DNA from: Trichosphaerium sp. ATCC 40318
Lineage: Eukaryota > Discosea > Flabellinia > Trichosidae
Direction: 5' to 3'
NCBI GenBank assembly: GCA_038496445.1
Contig: JALMLS010000526.1
Coordinates: forward strand, 1 to 24,231
DNA: 24,231 nucleotides
The notes below the pieces were generated by a model that saw nothing but the letters and a program-made list of their open reading frames with translations, had not been told where the DNA came from and made no database searches. The position numbers and the translations under genes were made by a program. Below, piece after piece: positions 9,954 to 18,991 of the stretch; positions within the stretch are counted from its first letter, which is position 1; each line of letters begins with the position of its first letter.

Positions 9954-10499
9954 AGAGTTTTGAAATTTAGAGAACACGCATAAGTGCACCGTGCACTTGC
10001 GTACAAATACACAGAGCACTGTGAGGACACAGAACAGAATACTGAGGTGGCGAACGAAACGCGGCAAAACAAATACCTAGTGAACGGAAAGCAGCGCGTA
10101 GCTGAAAAGCGATAGGACCCAAGAGGAGGTGATACACGCTAAAAGCGGGGCAAAAGCAGACACCTAAACGAAACGGGACCGTATGATCCGTGCGTAGGTC
10201 AGGGATGATCACCGAGGAAGGTAGGAAGGAGGAGAAGGTGTAGCTAGAAAAGAGAAAAAAATTGTGAAATAAATGGTAGTAAAGGTAGACGAGAGTAGTT
10301 AAATCAAAACAGAGGTGACGCCAGCGCAAAAGCGCTGGCTTGAAAGTAAAAAAATAATTAAAGCCGCCCACAGCACACCCACCTAACGCCAGTCTAATTA
10401 CTGGCACAGGAGAAGTGAGGACAGCGATAAGCTGGGACCCTTTAGGGAGATGTTGCACGCTTCGCTAAGTTAAGGAAGCCTCGCCACTCCTATAAACAA

Positions 10500-10880
10500 C
10501 TACATTTATACATATCAGCTTTATTATGCATTGTATCCAGAAATGCCACTATTTGGTTTTTTGATGTTTCACCCACAAAGTAATACTTTTATTACACTCA
10601 AAATAAACAACTTTCAATGTGAATCAATGCCAGATGAAGAAAAAATCACAAATAAATGTTATGGAAAGCTACCAAATGGTTAGCTGAATTCAAGGATATT
10701 TGGAAGGATTGGGGTGGTTAACCTTTTCCTCCAAATCTCTCCTACCACTTATTAATCCTCACAATACTCATATTAACAAATGTATAATCCACATATTTAT
10801 CCAATTTCACCATTGTAGGTAATCTGTACATGGTGACATTGTCTATATAAAATGTCAGTAGTAAATGAAAAAAAAAGTTT
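10500..10880 (+). pseudogene. Fragment of a second LINE: degenerate 3' end of ORF2 plus A-rich tail
   Basis: Plus-strand translation in shifting frames matches the C-terminus of the neighbouring ORF2. FIHISFIMHCIQKC (from about 10505) matches AIHISSIMHCIWKC. QCESMPDEEK (about 10617) matches QCENPPDEEK. KATKWLAEFKDIWKDWG (about 10663) matches KSTGWLADITDTWEDWG. Stops and frameshifts interrupt it. It ends in an A-rich run (10866-10877). It lies head-to-head with the longer LINE and has diverged well beyond it, so it is an older 5'-truncated insertion. Confidence 0.8.
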
Positions 10881-10936
10881 AAGAAGTGTTGGTGTGGTGG
10901 AGACTTACAGTGGTGGAATCGGACAGAACACAAATC

Positions 10937-11155
10937 GCACATTTTGGGCACGTTTTGGGCACGTTTATTTTCCACACAAAAGACACGTTTCTCTTCCACA
11001 TGCTAGCCACGCAAATTGCACATTTTGGACACGTTTTGGGCACGTTTATTATCTACGTTTTGGGCATGTTTTAGGCACGTTTATTTGCACGTTTTGGGCA
11101 CGTTTTGGGCATGCATATTTGCCACGCATATCACACGTTTTGAGCACGCATAAAA
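10937..11155. repeat. Left subterminal array of GCACGTTTTGGGCACGTTTATT-type units
   Basis: The core CACGTTTTGGG or a close variant recurs irregularly (near 10942, 10951, 11016, 11026, 11056, 11087, 11097 and 11133), with CACGTTTATT and CCACGCA in between. Spacing varies. Short ORFs that cross it translate to repeated FGHVLGTF-like strings, which come from the repeat and not from a gene. Confidence 0.8.
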
Positions 11156-11392
11156 CACCACTTTATAGAAGAAAAGAAAATAACAGTTTATTACGATACA
11201 TAACACATAACGATTACAAAGAGGTTTGGTACAATTATTACAAACTTTACATAAAACTATCCCCACATAAACGATACCCAGTTTATATCAACCAACTTCA
11301 TGTTTTTGCCATTTTACCTGCTTTTTTCACCAATCCTGCCTTATTGTAAATACTTAAGCAAGAACTTACCTAATTAGGCAAAAAATCTCAAA

Positions 11393-11535
11393 TCCAATAA
11401 TCGTCTTTAAAAAGGGGGTTAATGGAGTTATTGAGCCATAATATCCTTAAACTACCCTAAATATCTATTTTCTATCATTTTTGCCTTAAAAAGGGGCACC
11501 AAACCCCAAACCACCACGAAACCATGCTTCGTACC
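11393..11535. repeat. Segment with an inverted homologue at 12114-12250
   Basis: The reverse complement of 12114-12250 aligns with this segment along its length. Shared runs include GAGTTATT, ATCCTTAAACT, ATTTTCT, CCAAACCACCA and AAACCA. It lies inside the inverted-terminus element while its partner lies outside, so a second repeat family contributed to both places. Confidence 0.65.
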
Positions 11536-11831
11536 TAATAGTGGGCCATACTTCGTTTTTTAAAGGATTCGTACTAGTAGACCTGAGTTATTCACAAAAA
11601 ATAGGAAAATCAAGAAATTGTTGGTTTTTGGGTATTTTTAGATTTTTTCGCCTACTTTTAGAGCCATGCCAATACAAACCTAACTACTGCTTACTTGGGT
11701 GAAAATACATGTTTTATTGTTGACGATCGGAGGCGATCGGCTTTGGGGTGAGATGGTTGAGTTTTGAGTTTGTCAATTTTTTTATTTTGAATTTTTCTCC
11801 AAATTTCTATTAAGGACAGGTCATGGTTAAA

Positions 11832-11955
11832 ACACGCAAATGGCACGTTTTGAGCACGTTTATTGCAAATATACAACACGCGAATGGCACGTTTTGGACA
11901 CGTTTTGGGCACGTTTATTTTCCACGCAAATGGCACGTTTTAGGCACGCATATTT
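11832..11955. repeat. Right subterminal array, direct repeat of the left array
   Basis: It contains the same units (GCAAATGGCACGTTTTG, GGGCACGTTTATTTTCCACG) in the same orientation as the left array, although the element's termini are inverted. About 25 bp near 10951-10976 and 11900-11926 are almost identical. Confidence 0.75.
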
Positions 11956-11974
11956 TGTCCGATTCCACCACTGT

Positions 11975-12386
11975 TGTGAATATCAAAACAGGAGCCAATG
12001 GAAAAAGTAGTTATTGGCTTGTTAATACTTTTTTATACACTTTTGCTAATTAATGAGGCAATCATGTGAATATGTAACCAAAAGTAAAATAAATGTAGCA
12101 TTGGGTATATTTTGGTACAATGTGTGGTTTTATGGTGGTTTGGAGATCATCATTTTTAGACAAAAACAACAGAAAATATGTATTTGAGCAGTTTAAGGAT
12201 ACTATAGCCTAATAACTCTATTAAACCACTTTTTACAGGTGATTATGGGTTCCAAGCATTTTTTTGAACTCAGCTAGATTGTACTAAGGCAAGGAAAAGC
12301 AAATAATTTGAATGTATATAAAGTAAATTAAAATAACAAATTATTCATCAAAGAACTGTATTATAGTACAAAACAACAACAAAAGG
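11975..12386. other. Repeat-derived non-coding DNA
   Basis: No gene is seen. Bases 12114-12250 are the inverted homologue of 11393-11535. The rest is AT-rich and forms the edge of the transposable-element island, just downstream of the 12387-14810 gene's stop. Confidence 0.55.
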
Positions 12387-14810
12387 CTAACGAATCTGCA
12401 TGTGTACATCACAAGAAAAGCTAGCACGGCCAGCAATGATTTTGTTGATCTGCTTGGCATATGTTCGACAATCTAAACCTATGTTATCATTCAACTGTAT
12501 GCTGCACCGCAGCCAAGAACCAATGCGCTTCAATGTGCCATATATTAAGTTAACCATAAAAAACCCATTCAAAACATTAGCCAATACAAGCACCATGTAT
12601 ATACCTGTGCATAGAATTGGATTAAAACGACATATTACCACAGGCAAACAAATGCGCACCAATTTTGAGAACAACCTCATCACGGATACTGGTTGCAACA
12701 CGTGCTGTGATGAGCCAAACAACAGCGTACATATAGTATGTGACAGCATAAACAACCACATTAATGAGCATCATATACCACACCTCTAAAAACAGCGACG
12801 AGATTAACACAAATGACGTGATTTGTAGTAGTGTACCTCTGAAATATATGAGGAATATTCGAATTTGCTATTTCCCATAAGGTTAAAATAAATTATACTG
12901 TATAGTATGCTAGTCGAGATATTGTACCTTTGCCTCAAGCTTTGGCATTTGTTTGAAGCCTCTATGTAATGTAGTAATGCCTTGATTAACCATACTAGAG
13001 TAAGAGGACAAATATTGGTGTACTACAACGTTGAATATGAGCTGCAATAATCCAAGTTAGTGGACCTGACCAAATCAACATACTCCTGTTAATAACGTAC
13101 CAGCCACATGTCCACAGTTACGTCCATGCCACTCTCTTCAATTGCATTGAGATGAACCAATACGAGTAAAAAGATAACGGTGAGATTATAGATGAACATG
13201 AGCAACGAATACTACCAAAAAGAAGTTAAGTTTTTGTGTGGGCTACAGCTTTATGTAGATTAAAGTAACTCGCGGTAGGTACCATTATAGCAAGCACATG
13301 ATACGTCCACCAATAACCGACAGGCTCTGCCCTGTGCAGCTGGAGTGTAAACATGATGACGAATTTAATGTAGAGAATAGTATCCAAAACAAGGAGGACG
13401 ATGGAATCGTAGTCAAATAAATCGCCCTTAAAAAAAAAAGATGAGTGCATGATGCATAGAAAGAAAAGAAGCTCACAGTATCATTAACAAAGAATTCAGC
13501 GTTTACAAGAAAGCCATCTATTATAACAGAAGGAATGAATACAAATCTACACAGTTGGTTACATCTCTGCCAGTAGCATAAAACAAAGAAAGCTAGAATA
13601 AAATATAAAGCTAGATGGATGTGTAGGTACCCTTCTAGTAGCTCTAGCCAATCAGGTCGCAATCCCAAGTACACTGTAATACGCCTAGATTAAGGATTAG
13701 TGCTTAGCGCCATGGGTGATATAAAAGATAAGAAGTGGTTTCGCGTGCATTTTGATGTTGGTGAATTTATATTCCAACAAATAGCCAGCAATCAACAACA
13801 GGTATTTTAGCCCCACATTAATGACGTAGAACGCTATGCGTATAGCGCCAATGTCCAAGCCTCGCCATTCAGCCTCTAACCACAAACTTTAATAACAACA
13901 ACATGTAAAGTCACAAGCTGTTGCAGTGTACCTGTTCGCTGCTCTAACGAGATGATCCCCACTATGGTAAAAACTATTGACAAGTTATGCTAAATACCGT
14001 TTTCGATGCAAACGCGCACCCAATGAGATAAGCTCTAAAGCAAGTTAATCAGTTTGAAGTGGAGGGTGTACAGTAAGACAAGCGTGCCTATGAGAATGAA
14101 CTGAAAGAAGATTTTAACCCAGAGCTTCCAGCCTGTGAGCTTCTCCTCCTACAGCTTCATTAGTCACCAAGGTAATTGTACAGTGCACGTGTCACGCGTA
14201 ATTTTTGCCACACGTGCGTGCGTAAAATAGTGGTTATGAGCACTTCACGTGCTGTGACAAAACAAATGCAGTAACATCAAAAAAACCGTTAGACTGTACC
14301 GATTTTTGCTTGTATGTTTTTAGAGATCGTAAATACCGATTTCTACACGTCGTGTCAACAAAAGGGGAGGAAATGAGATTGGCAAACGCCTACCTTAGCC
14401 ATAGAAACAGTAGAAAGCCGCCAAGAGCCAACAAGAGTACTACCACTACCGCCTAGAGAAATGTTGTGCGCTAGTACAAATTAATTACGTACTATGGCGA
14501 CACCTGTCACTAGCTTATCTTCTGCCTTGTTAGCTGACGCTGATGCAGTGTTAGTCTATTTAACGCGGAACAACATCTAAAACAGCCAAAAAGGATCAAC
14601 AATACATCCTGTTCTACCAGGTAATGTAACTTGCGTTACGGCGCAGTAAAGCGGCAGTAAATTTGAAAAAAATTGCCAAAAAGGTTTTGTTTGTGTGGCA
14701 ATTCGGAAAAACCTGTCTACAGTAACACCAAATCACGTACGAGCTACGGTTTGCGAAAATACGCCACAAACGAAAACAATCAGACACACCCACCTCAAAA
14801 ATGTACCCAT
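12387..14810 (-). CDS. Polytopic membrane protein with N-terminal signal peptide, unknown family
   Basis: The ATG at 14810 opens a signal peptide (MGTFLRWVCLIVFVCGVFSQ) ending at a GTACGTG donor (14740). I then recognise about ten more exons. One encodes a Val/Leu-rich helix (AVVVVLLLALGGFLLFLWL, about 14440). Others start EEKLTGWKLW (about 14150) and EAEWRGLD (about 13875). The well-supported 3' half is 13684-13477, 13426-13283, 13211-13101, 13041-12928, 12867-12660 and 12604-12387, all with matching phases. Roughly nine hydrophobic helices are visible (for example FILAFFVLCYW, IVLLVLDTILYI, VIFLLVLVHL, VVVYAVTYYMYAVVWL, MVLVLANVLNGFF). I do not recognise the family; a GPCR-like or sorting receptor is possible but unproven. 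Exon joins between 14740 and 13690 are not fully resolved, so the span may hide errors. The saposin gene's stop is 230 bp upstream on the same strand. Confidence 0.6.
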
Positions 14811-15039
14811 ACTCCCTGCGATGCTGTTTTGTACGTAATGTAGGTATTTTAAAGCAGTGCCAATGAATGACCAGAAAATATTGTTAAGCCATCCAATTCG
14901 GGAGGAAAAACTTGTCTGCCCTGGTACGCGACGTTGTGGGATACTATTGCGTGTTCATATGACGTAGATACGGTCGGTTATAACAACGTTAAATTTTATT
15001 AACAACAAACATACTCACAATGTACAACCGCACGCGGGT

Positions 15040-16805
15040 TTAGTTGTAATCGCATATTGCCACTTGTGAACATAGATTAGGTGGATTTTCCTAGGATTAG
15101 TTTAGCTAACTTGGTCTTGCAAACAACAAAACAAAATGCAAAATGGTTTAAACACATTCACCATACCCGTCGTGAGATAAACTCAATCAACTGTGGCGTG
15201 TACACTGACACAAAGTTGACACACTAGAAAAAAAAGAGGGTGAGCTCGTTGAGAAGTGTAATTATTGCGTACTGTTTCGATGTAATCGGATGGCAGAAAC
15301 GTGCACAAATTCTCTACAAACGAAGATAACTCAGAGACTGTAGTATTCTCAGTAGCGAAGGCTTCAATTGCGCTAATCACCCACATGCAGAACTGACAAG
15401 CTTGGTGCGGATCAGGAGAGCTATTTAACCAGATATCAGATATACGTCAATTGCACAACAAGACAACGGTCGTAGCACGCACGCAGTTAGGGGATTTGTC
15501 TTTACAATGTGTGTGATTTGTTTTGCCAACAATGGGTTGCTGTAATGTGAAATGAGAATGACAACCTATTTAATCCAAGGGCAAGGCAGTTATATATAAA
15601 CTTACATTGTCGGCTTAGGTTTGATGACTGGTTGTTGTTGTTGTTGTACTTGCTCTTTTGGCTGTTCTTTAATCTGTTGCTTGTCATCATCGTCGTCTGT
15701 CCACTCAAAATCAAACTTCTAACGGATTGTAAATGGGTGCATGCACATTGCCAAGTATTTAACTGGGTGGGAGACTGGTTTAATAAATACGTACAAAATG
15801 GAAGTTGCGCTTTTGACTGCTTTCGTCGCTGATGCTTCTCTTAGTTTTGTCGGTGTGTCCAAGTCTTTCTTTGTGATGGTGTAGCAGTATTGACCCAAGC
15901 TAAATCCAATAAACTTTAATTATGTAACAATTTGCACGTGTAATGTAAGCTGTATTGCATGCATGAACGCTCACCTTTTTATGGCACGTGCCCAATAAAG
16001 TGCAAATAGTGGATGGTGAGTACTTGCTCTGTAAGTACTTAACAATTTGTGGTTCGTTGGCATCGATTACGGAGCGACACTAGGTGCCTGCGTTAGTACG
16101 TATCCGTTACAGAGTTGGCTTCGATTTGGGCATACTTGGTCCTCTTCGCCAAGCGGCTTGAATATTACACAAGCACTGTCCAGTAGCTTTTCGATCTCAT
16201 GTTGTGTTGCCTCTTTGTCCAATTCCGAATACAAGAAATCAAAGAGCATGCTGCAGACTAAGATAGGAGTTAATTCAACATGCAACGAGAAAAAATGTAA
16301 AAACACCTTCACATTCTACACCGCCATTCGCTTGAACGGATTTAATTGGGCAAACATCTACCTAGGTAGCTGATTACTTATTGCATTAAAGCGTGTGAGA
16401 GCGCATACCTTGGCACACACGCTTTGAGGGGCCATGTCGGTTACTACTAATTCCAATAGGCGGGGAAGGTTGGCAGCAACGAATTGGGAGCACTGCAGCG
16501 CGTTGTGAGACGTGTTGATTTAGAATGTAAAACGCCAACAAATTTTCGTGGCGGCTCAAAACTGCGTACTTTTGCGCTCTCACTACCGAGGAGATCACAC
16601 GCGGCGTCAAAGAGTTGAGCAATGGTATGTTGCGTCGATTTGTCTTCAAGAGAGTTATCTACCCATGCGACTGCTAATTTACATACTGCATTGCATTAGC
16701 AAAAATGTAGTTAAATGTTTACATACTATCACACTCCACCGTTTGCGTTTGCGCCAATAGTGTACAAAACCCAAGAATTACCAACAGTACTGTTGCGTGC
16801 TTCAT
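15040..16805 (-). CDS. Prosaposin-like precursor with three saposin B domains
   Basis: Saposins are lysosomal or secreted proteins that bind lipid and present it to hydrolases. Twelve exons join in frame: 16805-16727, 16685-16570, 16492-16409, 16361-16307, 16257-16136, 16079-15975, 15899-15795, 15718-15606, 15539-15483, 15420-15273, 15223-15167, 15090-15040 (363 residues). It starts with a signal peptide (MKHATVLLVILGFCTLLAQ). Domain 1 (about 25-98) runs from ECDIC to VCAKVDVC. Domain 2 (about 109-183) runs from ECEVC to LLGTC. Domain 3 (about 287-360) runs from CQFC to CSQVAIC. Each shows the six-cysteine saposin order. A linker of about 100 residues between domains 2 and 3 has basic sites (TKR, QKR), an acidic run and five glutamines, so precursor cleavage is likely. 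Domain 3 has Thr where some saposins carry a further residue pair. The reconstruction is firm; which lipids or hydrolases it serves is unknown. Confidence 0.93.
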
Positions 16806-17421
16806 GCCGGCTTACAATTTATGGTCAAGTGTTGTAAAGCAAAAAAAAAACAAAATAGAAGCTCGGAACACTTTGTAATCATATGCAGATACCTTAAGCA
16901 GGCAGCAGGCTATTACTATTCCATGTAAGCATATAGCTAAGGAATGAATTTCTTCACCGCTTCGAGTAACATCAGCGGGATGCGACTTTTAAATTGAGCA
17001 AAACAAACAAAAAATTTATTGTGGGCGGGTCAGTTCTTTGCGAAAGTACTCCCTGGGCCACTAAACTGCGTTCTTGAGGCGTTCTCAAAACAGGTTTTTT
17101 AGTAATAATTTTTTTTGATTGTAGGGACATAAAAACGATATCAATATACCTAGGGCATTTGCTGTACTATGTTATAGGCGCACAAAGCAAACTACACGCG
17201 TACAACCCTCTTGTATACGAACAAGCAATAAAATAGCGTAATAATGTAATTTGTAGTTACTGTACGCGTATGTTGGTTGCACACACCCCAAAAAGTGATA
17301 CATTGCCCACTTCAACGCTATAGAGAACAGTGATTGCGTGTCCGTTTAGTACAGGCATTAGTGAGTATCAGGAGAGGAGAAGGCGACATTTGAAAAGATT
17401 TTGACTTAGTTTACACCAGAA
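16806..17421. promoter_or_regulatory. Divergent intergenic region between the prosaposin-like gene and the small membrane protein gene
   Basis: This 616-bp stretch separates two divergently transcribed genes and should hold both promoters. It is AT-rich with poly(A) and poly(T) runs (16840-16850, 17094-17120). I see no ORF with coding character, no tRNA and no clear TATA box that I would defend. Confidence 0.4.
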
Positions 17422-17701
17422 ATGGCGGACATAGCGCAAGACGAAGCAGCCAAACGTAGGCAGCAAACTGCTCGAATTAATGATTGTATAAGTAGAATCT
17501 CGTATTGGTGGACAATTGGAGGCGTTGCATTAACTGCACCTATAGCGTACTATACAAGTGCGCCTGTTGTACTAAAAATTGAGGTAACTAACGCAAAATT
17601 CAGAGAGCGTTATACCGCTTGTTCTAGGCTTTACTACAACGACAGCTATCGAATTGTACCAGGGATACGACTGTAGAACTCGCGAGCAGGAAGAAATGTA
17701 A
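17422..17701 (+). CDS. Small two-helix membrane protein, PLGRKT-like pattern
   Basis: Two exons (17422-17568, 17606-17701) encode 80 residues. They are joined by a 37-nt intron with a GTACTA donor, a TAACTAAC branch site and a CAGAG acceptor. The unspliced frame would instead give 84 residues with a less plausible tail. The N-terminus is charged (DEAAKRRQQTAR), then YWWTIGGVALTAPIAYY and SVIPLVLGFTTTTAIELY form two hydrophobic stretches split by a short turn, followed by GYDCRTREQEEM. The helix-turn-helix pattern with proline-led second helix and Tyr/acidic tail resembles the core of the plasminogen receptor PLGRKT family, but the similarity is weak. It converges on Rab11, whose stop is 107 bp away. 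Confidence 0.65.
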
Positions 17702-17808
17702 CTGCTCCTACTCAAGGTTGGTTTTTTTTTTACACGAGTTTTTAACGTGGTACGTGCTAAACGCAGAATTATGGTTGTATCAATATCTTATTATGTACAT
17801 ATAGTCAA

Positions 17809-18835
17809 TTAACAAGCGCAAACAGAGTCATCATCGGCTGGCTTGACTTCTTTCGGATCCTTCTCGCCAAGTGGGAATGACGCCAAGTCGGGCTCTTCTG
17901 CAGGTTTCATTTGACTTTTGACTGTGCTGTGTCTGTGATAAATATCTATACGAAAACACGCATGGTTTAGTTGTACAATTACTACAAGGTGAATGCGTCG
18001 TGCCTGTCAGTAATTGCTTAAACGCATTCTCTACATTAGTAGATTCCAGTGCTGAGGTCTCGATGCAATTTAGACCGTTCTCTTTGGCGAAATCCAGTGC
18101 CTCTTTCTCCGTGCATTCGCGTAAATGACCCAAGTCTTTCTGCAAGTAGTGGTTATTCGTCAGTTGGTAAATTATACTGGTTGCAACACCAACCACAACA
18201 ATGTGACGCACCTTGTTTGCTACCAGTACGATGTTCATATCGTTGGGGCAATTTGCACGCAGTTCTTTTAGCCAGTCTTGGCAGTGGTTGAACGTGTCGC
18301 GGTTGGTAATGTCAAATACCAAGAGAGCACCAAGAGCGCCGCGATAATATCTATAAAGCAATCATGTCAAAAAAACCCAAGGTTCCAGAATTGGCATTAT
18401 TTTTCTAGGTGCAAAGCAGGCTGGTGGTAGTGAAGCGTACGCGTTTGTAATTGCTCTGTATCTCTCTGTGATTATATAGGTTTAGAACTGGTCCAAAGGA
18501 GAATAAGCGTTAGGTTCGCGTACCTTGACCTGCTGTATCCCATATTTGTGCTTTTATCCTTTTGTTTTCAACTTCGATTGTGCGGTTGGCGAACTCGACG
18601 CCTATGGTGGATCTAGTCTCCAAATTGAATTCGTTCTTTGTAAAGCCTATAAGAGGTTGGATTGATTCGTTGTAAAAAAAGAATAAAATACAGCAAAATT
18701 ATGTACGGGACAAAAGATTGGACTTTCCAACTGCGCTATCGCCAATGAGCACTACTACGCAAGGAGTGAGGACAATATTTGAGCTACAAACGTATTTTTA
18801 CTTTTAAACAAGTAGTCGTATTCAGATCCAGCCAT
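17809..18835 (-). CDS. RAB11: Rab11-family small GTPase
   Basis: Rab11 directs vesicle traffic through recycling endosomes and the trans-Golgi. Seven exons (18835-18802, 18754-18707, 18646-18524, 18465-18441, 18350-18212, 18139-18004, 17945-17809) total 642 nt, 213 residues, the usual Rab11 length. The N-terminus [11 protein letters not shown] is typical. GTP-binding motifs are intact: GDSAVGKS (P-loop), STIGVEF (switch I), WDTAGQE (switch II), NKKD and ETSAL. The [20 protein letters not shown] stretch marks the Rab11/Ypt31 group. The protein ends in Cys-Ala-Cys, a CXC signal for double geranylgeranylation. The switch II Gln is present, so GTP hydrolysis should be normal. The last intron (17946-18003) begins GC, not GT. 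The gene diverges from SPT3 across a 156-bp spacer. Confidence 0.95.
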
Positions 18836-18991
18836 GTTTATCGTTGGTACGTGCAATCGAAGTAATGGATAAGTCGGAAATCTAAGTCTCCTCGCGTTCA
18901 GTTCGCGTTGACCTTTAGTTGCTGTGAAGGCCGCGTACACGTCACAGTGAAGCAGGTAATGCGTCAACGGTATTGATCAGCTCTACATTAA
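18836..18991. promoter_or_regulatory. Compact divergent promoter region between Rab11 and SPT3-like genes
   Basis: Only 156 bp separate the two start codons. The region has no obvious TATA box. It holds GTACACGTCAC (about 18935), with a CGTCA half-site, and TTCGCGTT (about 18901). Both promoters must sit here or inside the first exons and introns. Confidence 0.5.

Larger units (their letters stand above)
5754..10490 (-). mobile_element. Non-LTR (LINE) retrotransposon, near full length, internally deleted
   Basis: The element reads on the minus strand: a 5' UTR of roughly 500 bp (about 10490-9954), ORF1, an overlapping ORF2 with endonuclease and reverse transcriptase parts, a short 3' UTR (5860-5800) and a poly(A) tail. 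There are no LTRs. The 5' boundary is placed where GC-richer DNA gives way to the opposite-strand LINE fragment and could be off by tens of bases. I did not find a convincing target-site duplication. The open ORFs suggest recent insertion, but the reverse transcriptase lacks a catalytic motif, so this copy should not move on its own. Confidence 0.9.
10907..11974. mobile_element. Non-autonomous element with 19-bp perfect terminal inverted repeats
   Basis: Bases 10907-10925 (ACAGTGGTGGAATCGGACA) are the exact reverse complement of 11956-11974. The 1,068-bp interval holds no transposase-like ORF. Next to each end is an array of GGCACGTTTT / CACGTTTATTTTCCACGCAAA-type units. The central 680 bp or so is AT-rich. 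No clear target-site duplication is seen (flanks GAGACTT and TGTGAAT). It looks like a MITE-type or otherwise non-autonomous DNA transposon, with the arrays as candidate transposase-binding sites. Confidence 0.75.

Noticed and set aside
10480-10880. 5' inversion (twin priming) of the long LINE
   Set aside because: The inverted piece is the 3' end of ORF2 and is strongly diverged, so it is a separate older insertion.
10937-11155. Array resembling CRISPR or a satellite
   Set aside because: Units and spacing are irregular, there are no unique spacers of equal size, and the array sits inside an inverted-terminus element in a eukaryotic genome.
10852-11349. ORF of 165 codons over the array
   Set aside because: Its translation is the repeat read in frame (FGHVLGTF strings), with no start context or splice support.
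12995-13026. 32-nt intron in the polytopic protein gene
   Set aside because: A 62-nt intron (13042-13100 region) with a CTAAC branch site keeps a single open exon to 12928 and needs no extra splice.
17422-17676. Unspliced 84-residue version of the small membrane protein
   Set aside because: Removing the 37-nt GTACTA intron gives a second hydrophobic helix and a better C-terminus.
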